A stretch of DNA of 64,000 nt from Metabacillus_B sp050107715 (lineage in GTDB: Bacteria > Bacillota > Bacilli > Bacillales > Bacillaceae). The number at the start of each line of letters is the position of its first letter. Position 1 is the first letter of the stretch. Below the pieces are notes generated by a model. The model was not told the origin of the DNA, made no database searches, and saw only the letters and a list, made by a program, of their open reading frames with translations. The stretch covers positions 186,001 through 250,000 of the forward strand of contig NZ_JBNILN010000005.1 of assembly GCF_050107715.1 (NCBI RefSeq). Direction: 5' to 3'. Shown here one piece after another: positions 35,877 to 44,758 of this stretch. A program made the position numbers and the translations under genes.

Positions 35877-36062
35877 ATGAGTCCTGATTTAACATTGCAG
35901 CAAATTGCCGAGGGAATTCCAAAATCTGTCCTAAACGCGACAGACAAGGATTTAGAAGGTTTTCAAAAAATAATGGAAGAAACCATTAAATTACGGGAAA
36001 GCCACAAAAATCTGCAAAAGCTGATCCGGAGCTACTCAACTTCTGTGATTCAGAGGTCGTGA
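35877..36062 (+). CDS. small hypothetical protein
   Basis: 61 residues, helical and charged (QIAEGIPKSVLNATDKDLEG). A GAAAGGCGG lies nine bases before the ATG, which supports translation. I do not recognise a family. It is divergent from the L,D-transpeptidase and convergent with the GH32 gene. Confidence 0.55.
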   Translation: MSPDLTLQQIAEGIPKSVLNATDKDLEGFQKIMEETIKLRESHKNLQKLIRSYSTSVIQRS

Positions 36063-36164
36063 CTTAGCATAGGGCTATAGGAATTGGCCTTAGTTAGAGA
36101 CACTTCACTCTAAAAAGCAGTTAAGCAGAAAAAGTAAATTCCAGCCATATCATCAGCATTCAAA

Positions 36165-36193
36165 AAGGTATTGGATTTTTAATCCAATACCTT
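36165..36193. terminator. intrinsic terminator of the sucrose operon
   Basis: AAGGTATTGGATT pairs perfectly with AATCCAATACCTT; A residues on the left and T on the right allow use in both directions. Confidence 0.85.
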
Positions 36194-36264
36194 AATTGTG
36201 TTTATGGTTTTATTTTTGTCTCTTCTGCAATGTTGATTTCTCCAACTTCTCTATAGAAGAAGTC

Positions 36265-37734
36265 TTATTCCCAAATATCTTTTAATGTCCAGTACGTTAA
36301 GCCGCTTACCTGAGCATTTCCATCTTCGGCAAACAATTCAATGCCCAGTCTTTCTTCTTTAGGATAAATACGGCTAGTCATCACTGCCTGCCCTTCATTC
36401 GCAAAAATTTCAATTGACGATCGGTCGATAAAGAACCGCAGGGATAGGCGGCCATCGGCTTGAAGAACTGTACTTCTGATCCCATCCTCCCCTTTCCCGG
36501 ATTTGGAGCAATCCAGCACAAGCTTCTGTTCATGGATTTGATATTTGATGGTTGTTACCTCTTCGTTTACTCCACGGATGTGGATCCCTGCAGTCTTAGC
36601 ATCCGTTTTAGAAAGGTCAAAATCGGCTCTTACTTCAATGAGGTCCTCTTTCGTTTCAATAAAAAATTGTCCGGAGACGGTTTGATCCACACACACATGA
36701 TGCTCAGCTTCCCGAAGCAGCTCGAGTTCCTGAACAGGACTCATTTGGATTTTGCCGTTTTTTCCTGCAGTCAGTTCACGGGGAAGTGTCAGCGCACCGG
36801 CCCATCCATCCTCCTTGGTTGGCATGTCTGATTCCCACATGTCCATCCATCCAATCGCAATCCGGCGGCCCTTATCATCAAGGAACGTTTGAACCGCGTA
36901 GAAATCATGACCATGGTCCAGCTCATTGAAGGACCCATGCTCGAATTCATTTGTTTCGTAATTGTAAGCTCCGGTGAGGTAACCGGTCTGGAATAAATTT
37001 TTGCAGGAGTCCCCTTGGGCATCCATTCCTTGAGGAGAGAACAGCAAGACGTGCTTGCCGCCGAGTTCAAAAAAATCCGGGCATTCCCACATGTATCCGA
37101 GTGTTCCATCGCTTTCAGCCAAAACACCGATGTATTCCCATTCTCTTAAATCCTTTGATTTATACAAAACAACTTTCCCGGTTTCCTCTTTTCTCGTCCC
37201 TAAAACCATATACCAATATTCCTCATGCTTCCACACTTTCGGATCACGGAAATGTCCGGAGCCTTCAGCCGGAATTTCAGAGATAACCGGATTTAACGGT
37301 TCTTTTGTAAAATGAATTCCGTCTGTTGAGGTGGCAATGCATTGAGATTGGTCCAAAATGTCTTTTTCACGGTCAATAAACAAGTTTCCGGTATAAATCA
37401 AGGTGAGTACGCCGTCATCATCCACTGCACTTCCAGAAAAACATCCGCCTTTTTCATATTCTTCGGTTGGAGCAAGAGCAATTGGCAAGTGGTCCCAGTG
37501 AACCAGATCCTTGCTTTTCACGTGGCCCCAGTGCATGGGTCCCCAATTTTCATCATACGGGTGATGCTGATAAAAAACATGGTACTCTCCATTGTATTGA
37601 ATCAATCCATTCGGATCATTGATCCAATTGGCTGGAGCCATAATGTGGTAGCCCAGTCTAAAACGCCCGTTTACTTTTGATTTTGCTTTCTGGAGCGCTT
37701 CCTCCGCTTGCTGAAGTTCATTCATTGTTAACAT
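36265..37734 (-). CDS. sacA: GH32 beta-fructofuranosidase (sucrose or sucrose-6-P hydrolase)
   Basis: 489 residues. The GH32 motifs are present: NWINDPNGL with the nucleophile Asp near residue 40, FRDPKVW, and WECPDFFEL with the acid/base Glu. The C-terminal beta-sandwich is complete. It starts 12 bases after the permease stop on the same strand. As its partner is a proton symporter rather than a PTS, the substrate in the cell should be free sucrose or a fructo-oligosaccharide, not the 6-phosphate (inference). Confidence 0.93.
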   Translation of the reverse strand: MLTMNELQQAEEALQKAKSKVNGRFRLGYHIMAPANWINDPNGLIQYNGEYHVFYQHHPYDENWGPMHWGHVKSKDLVHWDHLPIALAPTEEYEKGGCFSGSAVDDDGVLTLIYTGNLFIDREKDILDQSQCIATSTDGIHFTKEPLNPVISEIPAEGSGHFRDPKVWKHEEYWYMVLGTRKEETGKVVLYKSKDLREWEYIGVLAESDGTLGYMWECPDFFELGGKHVLLFSPQGMDAQGDSCKNLFQTGYLTGAYNYETNEFEHGSFNELDHGHDFYAVQTFLDDKGRRIAIGWMDMWESDMPTKEDGWAGALTLPRELTAGKNGKIQMSPVQELELLREAEHHVCVDQTVSGQFFIETKEDLIEVRADFDLSKTDAKTAGIHIRGVNEEVTTIKYQIHEQKLVLDCSKSGKGEDGIRSTVLQADGRLSLRFFIDRSSIEIFANEGQAVMTSRIYPKEERLGIELFAEDGNAQVSGLTYWTLKDIWE

Positions 37735-37746
37735 GGATAAACCCTC

Positions 37747-38988
37747 CTATATTACCTTTTGTAATTTTCTTGTATGATTGGTTAGTTTCTCTTTAGAGTT
37801 TACAAGAGTAAACATGGATAGAACAGTGAAGAAGAGAACGAATACTCCCATGATCAGGTACGATTGGCGGAAGCCGATCTGATCGTATAATGATCCCGCT
37901 AACGGCGATAGAATGGAAGCTCCCACCTGTGAGGCAAATTGGAAGCCAACCAAGTAAAGAATGGATGAAAGTCTTGTATCAAAGTTTGCTGCCAGGTACT
38001 TGAAGATGGCAATCAGCATAATCGGCAATTCTAATGCGTGAATGAGCTTCATGGATGAAATTCCGATCGGCTCGAACACAAGACCAGATCCGATGATCCT
38101 AAAGGCCATCAGGAAGCCCGCAAGGATTAAGCTTCTTTTAGCCCCAAGTCTGTTTACAATCGCTGGAGCCAGAAACATCATTCCCGCTTCCAGGAATACT
38201 TGGAATGAATTCAAATAGCCAAATACCTGATTCCCCATCGCCTCTGTTGGGAATAAGGATGAATAATAGATCGGAAACTGCTGGTCATAAACGGAATATA
38301 CGCAAGTAACTCCGATTACGTAAAGCATCAGGAGCCAGAAGTCTTTTAAGAGAAACAGCTGTCCCACATCCTTCAGCGTAACAGACTCCGCTCTTTCAAC
38401 CTCCGAATTTGTCATTTCCACCTTAATTGAAACGATGATTGCTACTAGTATAACGGCCGATGCAGAAGCGATCCAAAAGTTGATAGCAGGGTCAATGTTG
38501 TACAATTGTCCCGCAAAAAAAGTAGCGGCTGCCCAGCCTAATGAACCCCACATCCTTGATCTTCCATATTCAAATTGATATTTCCGGCTGATCTTTTCGA
38601 TATAGGACTCGATTGCCCCTATCCCTGCAAGAAAGGCTGCGCCCAGATAAATTCCCCCGACAGCCGCCCCAAGTAAGACATTGTATTGCAGGAGAGGGCC
38701 ATATACATAAATATAGAAAGGGCCCACGAATACAAGCATCATGCTGATTACGAATAGAATGTTTTTCTTCAGCCCGATTTTATCCGAAATATATCCATAT
38801 AACGGCTGCATGCACAGAGCAAAGATAGCGTTTACAGAAAAGACAATACCGGTTTCAGCCCCGTTGAGATTGATCTCCTGTCCAAGCCAAATGGAAAACA
38901 GAGAATAACTCGATGACCAAGTGAAAAAGAAAAAGAAAAAATATGCACTTAGCTTAACGTAAAGACCCTTTGAACCCTTCATATTCAT
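37747..38988 (-). CDS. oligosaccharide:H+ symporter (CscB/LacY-type MFS)
   Basis: 413 residues with 12 membrane helices. The sequence has the LacY-family pattern: YFFFFFFTWSSSYSLFSIWL at helix 1, GYISDKIGLKK after helix 2, and FEYGRSRMWGSLGWA in the central part. It also has a later RLGAKRSLILAGFLMAFRI. It would import sucrose or a related fructoside without phosphorylation. It is the first gene of permease-GH32, with a cluster of operator palindromes 30-85 bases upstream, and lies downstream of the LacI regulator. Confidence 0.9.
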   Translation of the reverse strand: MNMKGSKGLYVKLSAYFFFFFFTWSSSYSLFSIWLGQEINLNGAETGIVFSVNAIFALCMQPLYGYISDKIGLKKNILFVISMMLVFVGPFYIYVYGPLLQYNVLLGAAVGGIYLGAAFLAGIGAIESYIEKISRKYQFEYGRSRMWGSLGWAAATFFAGQLYNIDPAINFWIASASAVILVAIIVSIKVEMTNSEVERAESVTLKDVGQLFLLKDFWLLMLYVIGVTCVYSVYDQQFPIYYSSLFPTEAMGNQVFGYLNSFQVFLEAGMMFLAPAIVNRLGAKRSLILAGFLMAFRIIGSGLVFEPIGISSMKLIHALELPIMLIAIFKYLAANFDTRLSSILYLVGFQFASQVGASILSPLAGSLYDQIGFRQSYLIMGVFVLFFTVLSMFTLVNSKEKLTNHTRKLQKVI

Positions 38989-39015
38989 TTCCCCTTTTAA
39001 CTATTTAGTAAAATA

Positions 39016-39074
39016 TGAAAGCACTTTCAACATCATCTTATGTCAAGCGCTTTCATATGTCAACCGGTTGACAT
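39016..39074. promoter_or_regulatory. operator cluster upstream of the sucrose permease
   Basis: Three palindromes in 59 bases: TGAAAGCACTTTCA (39016-39029, one base from a cre box), AAGCGCTT within TGTCAAGCGCTTTCA (39041-39055), and the perfect ATGTCAACCGGTTGACAT (39057-39074). The last has the central CG of LacI-type operators and is the best candidate for the adjacent regulator. Confidence 0.75.
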
Positions 39075-39110
39075 AGATTAATATAAAAAAACACCGCTTC
39101 ATGCGATGCT

Positions 39111-40094
39111 TCAGACCGTGTTTCCCCTTAACAGCTCTACCGGAAGCTTTGTTTCAAGGGGAATATCAGCAAATTCTCCTTCAATTTCTTTCATAAGAAT
39201 GTCCATAGCCGTTTTTCCTATTTGAGGAATAGGCTGCTTGATTGTAGATAATCCCGGCATTAAAATCCGCACAGTCTCCGTACCATCATAGCCGATCACC
39301 TTCACATCACCAGGGATATCTTTGCTGTAATTCCGGGCTTCATTTATAACGGCAGCAGCAAACAAATCATTTGTCGCAAATACACCGTCCACTTCAGGGC
39401 ATTTACTAAACATTTTCCTGACCACTGCCTGTTGGCTTTCCTGATTAAACACTTCAGGAATTTCATAAATGATCGGGGCTCTCCCGTGCTTCTCCATTAA
39501 ATCAATATACGCTCTTCTTCGCAATCTGGCAGGTGTTTCTAATTCTCCGGCCCCATCTATTAAAACAATGCACTTACACCCATTTGCAATCAGCAGATCT
39601 GTTGCCTTCTTTCCGCCTTCGTAGTTATCAGAGCTCACAACCGGAATGGTCTCTGAAAGGTACCGGTCAATGGCCACAACGGCCAGGCCCTGTTTATGGT
39701 AATCAAGGATTCCCCGATTATGTGTCCCGACGATAATCCCATCCACTTGATTTCTCAGCAGCATTTCCAAATATTTTTCCTCTTTATCCATCTGATTCAG
39801 ACTATTGCACAGCAGCACTTTGTAGCCCAAGGAGGCACTGATGCTTTCAATATGATAGGTAAGCTCACCAAAAAAAGGATTTGCAGTCGTAGGCAAGATC
39901 AGACCTATTATGTTCGATCTTTTATTGAAAAGCGAACGGGCCACATCATTTGGAAAATAATTCAATTCATTCATTGCCTTTTGAACTTTATCTTTCGTTT
40001 CGCTGCTTATATAGCCCCGATTATTCATCACCCTGGATACTGTAGTGGGTGAAACACCCGCCAATTTTGCCACATCTTCAATTTTAGGTTTCAT
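39111..40094 (-). CDS. LacI-family transcriptional regulator of the sucrose module
   Basis: 327 residues. The helix-turn-helix is KIEDVAKLAGVSPTTVSRVM, with the hinge helix in YFPNDVARSLFNKRSNIIGL. The periplasmic-binding-like core follows, with DGIIVGTHNR, VFATNDLFAAAVINEAR and a typical C-terminal TIKQPIPQIGKTAMDILM. It lies upstream of the permease and GH32 genes on the same strand. It probably represses them through the operators at 39016-39074 and is induced by the sugar or a derivative. Confidence 0.93.
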   Translation of the reverse strand: MKPKIEDVAKLAGVSPTTVSRVMNNRGYISSETKDKVQKAMNELNYFPNDVARSLFNKRSNIIGLILPTTANPFFGELTYHIESISASLGYKVLLCNSLNQMDKEEKYLEMLLRNQVDGIIVGTHNRGILDYHKQGLAVVAIDRYLSETIPVVSSDNYEGGKKATDLLIANGCKCIVLIDGAGELETPARLRRRAYIDLMEKHGRAPIIYEIPEVFNQESQQAVVRKMFSKCPEVDGVFATNDLFAAAVINEARNYSKDIPGDVKVIGYDGTETVRILMPGLSTIKQPIPQIGKTAMDILMKEIEGEFADIPLETKLPVELLRGNTV

Positions 40095-40139
40095 CCCTTA
40101 ATCCTCCTGCGAACCTGTAAGGCTATGTGTATATTAATC

Positions 40140-40153
40140 AGAAAGCGTTGCCA
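40140..40153. promoter_or_regulatory. possible cre/auto-operator before lacI
   Basis: AGAAAGCGTTGCCA, 46 bases before the regulator start, is one base from a relaxed cre consensus. Confidence 0.35.
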
Positions 40154-40502
40154 ATTTTACTTTAAAGGCTGGAAATCCATCTGCATAAACAGTCGCTTTC
40201 CCCCGTACAAAAGCAATCGGCCTTTCCGGGAACATCAATGGCTAGCAAGATGCGCCATCATATTCTTCCATAATCTTTAGAACTATTATATCATTTTTAC
40301 CTTCAGTTTCTAAGGTGATTAGGAGAACTTAACAAGGTTTGGATTGCTTCATTTTTCAAGAAACAGTTATATGCTCCCCCACATACTAAAAAATTTGAAA
40401 GAACCAGTTTTGACTACAGGATGCGCCACACACCTCTCCCATGCTTTTTTCAGGAAGGTATTTTATAATGAGGACAGTGATAATAGAAAGGTTGGCGTCA
40501 TA
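40154..40502. other. intergenic between lacI and selD
   Basis: About 350 bases. The selD frame is open upstream to 40344, but those codons lack a ribosome site and look non-coding. I see no further gene or clear RNA structure. Confidence 0.5.
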
Positions 40503-41555
40503 ATGACTCAAAATATAAAATTAACATCCCTATCAACGAAAGGCGGCTGCGGCTGCAAAATCGGACCAGCTGATCTGCAGGAGGTTATCCGCACTCTTCC
40601 CCCTGCCGTACCGAACCCTGATTTGCTTGTCGGCCTCGACACGAGTGACGATGCCGGTGTGTACCGTCTGACGGACGAGCTTGCGATTGTTCAGACGCTT
40701 GATTTCTTCACCCCGATCGTTGACGATCCGTATTCCTTCGGCCAGGTGGCAGCTGCGAACGCGATCAGCGACATTTATGCGATGGGAGGCACACCGCTTA
40801 CGGCCCTGAATATCGTTGCTTTCCCGATCGCAGATCTGGACAAGCAGATTCTCGCTGACATCCTCCGCGGTGCAGGCGATAAGCTGAAAGAAGCCGGTGC
40901 AACGCTTGTCGGCGGACATTCCATCGAGGATAAAGAACCAAAATTCGGTTTGGCAGTAACCGGAACGGTCCATCCTGATAAAGTACGTGCCAATGCTGGT
41001 GCAAAACCAGGTGACAAATTGATTTTAACGAAGCCGATCGGTGTCGGCATCCTGACTTCTTCCCTAAAGAGAGATTTGTTGAATGAAGAAGAAATTGCCC
41101 GTGTCACAGAAGTGATGGCGACGCTGAATAAAACAGCAGCCGAAACGATGGCACAATATGACGTGCACGCGTGCACCGATGTAACAGGCTTCGGGCTGCT
41201 CGGCCACACATCTGAAATGGCAAAAGGGAGCAAAGCGGGCATCCGGATTGCAAAAGAGGCGGTCCCTGTTCTCCCGAGAGTGCGGGAGCTAGCCGAGCAA
41301 GGCGTCATTCCGGGCGGAACGAAAAACAACTTCGCTCATCTGCAGGGAGACGTAACCTTCCCGGAGAGCATGGATCAGATTGATCAATACATTTTGTGTG
41401 ACGCAGTGACGTCCGGCGGGCTGCTCATTTCCGTGGCAGGCAGCGAAGCAGATGCTTTACTGAAGGATCTGCTCGATGCAGGCGTGGAAGCGGCCATAGT
41501 CGGAGACGTTACAGCCGATCATCCGGGGCACATCACGGTTTCGGAGAAGCTTTAA
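40503..41555 (+). CDS. selD: selenide, water dikinase (selenophosphate synthetase)
   Basis: 350 residues from the ATG at 40503, preceded by GAAAGG. The active-site loop is STKGGCGCKIGP with Cys16 and Lys19, so this is the cysteine form rather than a selenoprotein. DTSDDAGVYRL and TLVGGHSIEDKEP are further AIR-synthase-fold motifs. It makes selenophosphate from selenide and ATP. Its partner is mnmH 21 bases downstream; no selA, selB or selenocysteine tRNA is visible here. The window therefore supports selenium use for tRNA selenouridine. Confidence 0.97.
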   Translation: MTQNIKLTSLSTKGGCGCKIGPADLQEVIRTLPPAVPNPDLLVGLDTSDDAGVYRLTDELAIVQTLDFFTPIVDDPYSFGQVAAANAISDIYAMGGTPLTALNIVAFPIADLDKQILADILRGAGDKLKEAGATLVGGHSIEDKEPKFGLAVTGTVHPDKVRANAGAKPGDKLILTKPIGVGILTSSLKRDLLNEEEIARVTEVMATLNKTAAETMAQYDVHACTDVTGFGLLGHTSEMAKGSKAGIRIAKEAVPVLPRVRELAEQGVIPGGTKNNFAHLQGDVTFPESMDQIDQYILCDAVTSGGLLISVAGSEADALLKDLLDAGVEAAIVGDVTADHPGHITVSEKL

Positions 41556-41576
41556 CGGGAGAAGGGCGGAATTACG

Positions 41577-42617
41577 GTGTTTCAGGACTTACATGTTGAT
41601 CAGTTATTAGAGATGCAAAACGAAAAGAAAATCACGGCGGTGGATGTCCGATCCCCGTCTGAATACAGAGAAGCAACCATTCCGGGGGCCTTGAACATTC
41701 CCCTTTTTAATGATGAAGAACGTGCCGAGATCGGCACCATCTATAAACATGTCGGCGTACAGGCAGCTAAAGACCGCGGTCTCGAAATAGTGTCGGCAAA
41801 GCTTCCGGAATTCATCAAGACGTTCAGCGCAATCCCCGGACATAAGGTCGTCTTCTGCTGGAGAGGCGGGATGCGGAGCCGGACGTCTGCGACAGTGCTC
41901 GACCTAATGGGCCTTAAAACGTTCCGGCTCGACGGAGGCGTCAGAGCCTACCGCCGCTGGGTTGTCGACAAAATCGAAACCATCGACTTCCAGCCGGACG
42001 CCTATGTACTGAACGGCTATACCGGCTCAGGCAAAACATGGCTGCTGCACAGACTGAAGGAGCAGGGCTATCCGGTCCTGGACCTCGAAGGAATGGCGAA
42101 CCACCGGGGTTCCATCTTCGGCCAGATCGGGCTTGAGCCCCATAACCAGAAGACCTTCGACTCTCTTTTGATGAAGGACACCCTTCCGCTCCAAACCTCC
42201 CCTTTCGTTGTCCTGGAAGCGGAAAGCAAGCGGATCGGGAAGGCTGTACTGGCTGAGTTCATCGCCAAAAAGAAAGAACAGGGCACCCAGCTGTTCCTCG
42301 ACATCCCAAGGGCCGAGCGCGCCCGGTTCCTTGTCGAAGACTACAAACCATGGGAGCACCACGACGAATGCATGAAAGCCTTCAACCGGATCAAAACCCG
42401 GATCCACACCCCGGCCGCCGCACAGATTGAAACCTCCCTTCAATCCGGAAACTACATAGAAGCGGTTGAGCTGCTGCTGGAATACTACTATGACCCGCGC
42501 TACGAGCATACCGCCAAGCGGTATCCGGAGGAGAGCAGAATCACGATTTCTGTGAAAAATGCGGAGGAAGCACTTGGGGAGCTTGTGAAGGTTTTGCCGG
42601 TGCCGGTTAGGAAATGA
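41577..42617 (+). CDS. mnmH: tRNA 2-selenouridine synthase
   Basis: 346 residues from a GTG start. An N-terminal rhodanese domain carries Cys94 in VVFCWRGGMRS, and a P-loop domain follows with NGYTGSGKTWLL (147-154). This is the SelU/MnmH layout at full length. It replaces the sulfur of 2-thiouridine at wobble position 34 of Lys, Glu and Gln tRNAs with selenium, using the selenophosphate made by the upstream selD. Confidence 0.97.
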   Translation: MFQDLHVDQLLEMQNEKKITAVDVRSPSEYREATIPGALNIPLFNDEERAEIGTIYKHVGVQAAKDRGLEIVSAKLPEFIKTFSAIPGHKVVFCWRGGMRSRTSATVLDLMGLKTFRLDGGVRAYRRWVVDKIETIDFQPDAYVLNGYTGSGKTWLLHRLKEQGYPVLDLEGMANHRGSIFGQIGLEPHNQKTFDSLLMKDTLPLQTSPFVVLEAESKRIGKAVLAEFIAKKKEQGTQLFLDIPRAERARFLVEDYKPWEHHDECMKAFNRIKTRIHTPAAAQIETSLQSGNYIEAVELLLEYYYDPRYEHTAKRYPEESRITISVKNAEEALGELVKVLPVPVRK

Positions 42618-42629
42618 TTGTTGATATTG

Positions 42630-42665
42630 AAGCACTTTACTGGGGACAGTGAGGTGCTTTTTTTA
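42630..42665 (+). terminator. intrinsic terminator of selD-mnmH
   Basis: AAGCAC...ACTG against CAGT...GTGCTT, followed by a T run. Confidence 0.75.
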
Positions 42666-42715
42666 CTTAACACAAAATTGAAGGTCACATTGCTTTCTCA
42701 TATTTATCATATCTA

Positions 42716-42774
42716 TTGACTAAAATATAACGTTTTAGTTATAATCGAGTCGTAAATAATAACATATTTGTTAT
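42716..42774 (+). promoter_or_regulatory. promoter and twin operators of the HigBA-like module
   Basis: TTGACT (42716-42721) and TATAAT (42740-42745) are spaced by 18 bases. Two sites of form ATAAC-N6-GTTAT lie at 42727-42742, between the -35 and -10, and at 42759-42774, 32 bases apart. They are likely binding sites for the XRE antitoxin. Confidence 0.7.
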
Positions 42775-42799
42775 CATTTTTTTGAAGCGAGGGAATAAT

Positions 42800-43187
42800 A
42801 TGAACTACGAGGTAATCTTTTATGAAGATGATCGTGGTCGTTCCCCTGTTAAAGATTTCTTAGACCAATTAGATGCCAAAGCCGGGAACAGCAAGCAAGC
42901 AAGCAAAACAGTTATTAAGCAAGATTGTTTTGTACATTGAAATTCTGCAGAAGTCAGGATCACGTTCTGGGTTGCCATATACTAAAAATATAGGCAACGG
43001 AATTTGGGAACTGCGTCCAAAAGATCATAGAGTTTTTTTCTTCGGATGGGAAGGAAATAAAATCGTTTTACTTCACACCTTTAGAAAACAAACACAAAAA
43101 ACTCCCCAAAGAGAAATTGACCAAGCAGAAAAAGAGATGGCTGATTGGCTGATCAATGTAAAAAGAAGAATGCAGGGTACATCATAA
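42800..43187 (+). pseudogene. HigB/Gp49-like toxin, frameshifted by an AGCA repeat
   Basis: The gene starts MNYEVIFYEDDRGRSPVKDF, the hallmark of phage-derived Gp49-like/HigB toxins. After codon 32 it runs through AGCA x4 (about 42890-42906) and ends at a TGA. The other frame carries the rest of the toxin: LPYTKNIGNGIWELRPKDHR and LLHTFRKQTQKTP. Removing one AGCA unit joins both halves exactly (KQAKQLLSKIVLYIEIL). The product as it stands is a 46-residue stub without the RNase core, so the toxin is off. Confidence 0.85.
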
Positions 43188-43200
43188 TCTATGAATGTTA

Positions 43201-43220
43201 AGGGGAGTAGAACGCTCCCC
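43201..43220. promoter_or_regulatory. hairpin between toxin and antitoxin
   Basis: AGGGGAG and CTCCCCT, 6-base loop, no T run. It could tune read-through into the antitoxin gene. Confidence 0.4.
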
Positions 43221-43291
43221 TCATTCATAAAAGGATTGCCGCAGTGATTAAAAACAAAAGCTAATTAAAATCGGGAAAAGAGGTGAAGCAT

Positions 43292-43573
43292 ATGGATTGG
43301 GCTGACTACAAAAAGCAAATTACATCGTTAGATCAATCTGAGATCGAGCAGATTGAACTTGTCGCCCAGCTAATCATTCGTCGGAAGACGTTAGGCTTAA
43401 CTCAAAGAGAACTGGCAGAAAGAACCGGACTAAAGCAAGCGGCTATTGCACGTCTAGAAAGAGAAGGGGCTATTCCCCGCCTGGATACCCTCGAAAAAGT
43501 TGCAAAAGCATTAGGTCTTAAACTCACGCTTATAGATGAAAACGCAACTTCAAAGGAGGTCGTTTCATCCTGA
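43292..43573 (+). CDS. XRE-family antitoxin (HigA-like)
   Basis: 93 residues from the ATG at 43292, preceded by AGAGGTG; a GTG three codons earlier is possible. The Cro/C1 helix-turn-helix is GLTQRELAERTGLKQAAIAR followed by LDTLEKVAKALGLKLTLI. It follows the Gp49-like toxin gene, the HigB-HigA order. It should neutralise the toxin and repress the operon through the ATAAC-N6-GTTAT sites. It is intact although its toxin is frameshifted. Confidence 0.88.
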   Translation: MDWADYKKQITSLDQSEIEQIELVAQLIIRRKTLGLTQRELAERTGLKQAAIARLEREGAIPRLDTLEKVAKALGLKLTLIDENATSKEVVSS

Positions 43574-43593
43574 CTTCTTAAACAAAGGGATCT

Positions 43594-43627
43594 AATCACC
43601 TTCCTCTCCGGGAAGGTGATTTTTTTG
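43594..43627 (+). terminator. intrinsic terminator of the higBA-like operon
   Basis: AATCACCTTCC pairs with GGAAGGTGATT, followed by seven T. Confidence 0.9.
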
Positions 43628-43706
43628 GCTAGAGCGAGCTCTAATGCCCTTAATAAGCATATTACGCAAGTCCAACATCTCAAGACTATCAATCTTTCAT
43701 CTGTTA

Positions 43707-44384
43707 TCATGACTTCTGCTTCCCGGTTTCTTTTCTTTTTTCCTCTAATTCCTCTTCGATCTTTTTCGCTTCTTCTTCAAGAGTATTCAAGTATTGTGAA
43801 GGAGTTTTAGTTACTTCAACTTTTTGAACTTTCTCTTTTGCCGCACTGGCTTTTATATGGGTCGAGTCAGTCACCACTATTTCTCCTGTTACCAGCCCCT
43901 CCCTAATACAGAGCTGAACCACATGGTCGAAGATTTCCTGAAACACCTTCCCATCCTTGAATCGTCTGCGGCGATTCTGACTAAATACAGAGTGGTCGGG
44001 AACAGGATCTGTCAGATCCAGCCCTAAGAACCAGCGATAGCCAACATTTAATTTCACATCTAATTCCAACTTGCGTTCGGAATCAATATTGAAAAGATAG
44101 CCAATCAACAGCATTTTATACAACAAAACAGGATCAATGGATTTGCGGCCAACTGGGGAGTAGTACTTTTCCATCTTTGTATAAATAAAGGAGAAATCAA
44201 TCTTTTCTTGGATTTTTCTCAATAAATAATTAGCAGGAACAAGCGCTTCTATATCAATAAATTCTAATTTCCCTTGTGAATCTTCTTTACGTCCCATCAT
44301 AAAAATACCCCCAAATAAAAAATCGGTGTTGAATAATCATTCGACACCGATCTTAGGAATTCCTATTAGATTGTCAACAGCCCC
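43707..44384 (-). mobile_element. IS1182-type insertion sequence remnant
   Basis: The minus frame 43707-44300 encodes the first 197 residues of an IS1182-family DDE transposase (KLEFIDIEALVPANYLLRKI, SIDPVLLYKMLLIGYLFNID, DHSVFSQNRRRRF, VVTDSTHIKAS). Full transposases are more than twice as long, so the 3' part is lost at about 43707. Upstream, a terminator-like hairpin (ATCGGTGT...ACACCGAT, 44321-44351) and a TTGTCAACAGCCCC end near 44375-44388 suggest the element's original terminus. It is inactive. Confidence 0.8.
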
Positions 44385-44405
44385 GGGAGGGTGGTTTTTT
44401 GTGCT

Positions 44406-44756
44406 TCAGTACAAAATTTTCTCTCTTTTCTCTTCCTCATAGACCCTTTCTGCCACAAACTGCTTCAATAACGTCTGATAGGGTACATTCTTCTTTTCAG
44501 CCACCTTCTGAAGCCGGGACAGCAGGTCGCTATCTATTCTAAGGTTGATGGGCTTAGTGGACTGCTTTCGGGGTAAAGGCAAATCTTCCTCATCCTCAAT
44601 GTGTGTGGCATTCAGCAAGTCTTCGCTCATAGCATGCTTCTCCCAAAATTGCTTTGTTTCTTCTTCACTCATATCTTGAGGAATTTCATTCAAATCATCT
44701 ATAAAAATTCTGCCTAGCTCATCCATTCTTTTCTTCTTTCTTCGAGCCTCACCCAT
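44406..44756 (-). CDS. CopG/BrnA-type antitoxin
   Basis: 116 residues. After a charged N-terminus (MGEARRKKKRMDELGR) the C-terminal third is a ribbon-helix-helix domain: PINLRIDSDLLSRLQKVAEK and YQTLLKQFVAERVYEEEK. This is the form of antitoxins paired with BrnT toxins. Its AGGAGG ribosome site lies inside the last codons of the toxin pseudogene just upstream, so the two were coupled. The antitoxin reading frame is intact. Confidence 0.83.
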   Translation of the reverse strand: MGEARRKKKRMDELGRIFIDDLNEIPQDMSEEETKQFWEKHAMSEDLLNATHIEDEEDLPLPRKQSTKPINLRIDSDLLSRLQKVAEKKNVPYQTLLKQFVAERVYEEEKREKILY

Positions 44757-44758
44757 CT

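Noticed and set aside
40344..40502. N-terminal extension of SelD
   Set aside because: Open but lacks a ribosome site; the ATG at 40503 has GAAAGG and gives the family's normal length.
40503..40570. SelD as a selenoprotein
   Set aside because: The active-site codon is TGC (Cys), not TGA.
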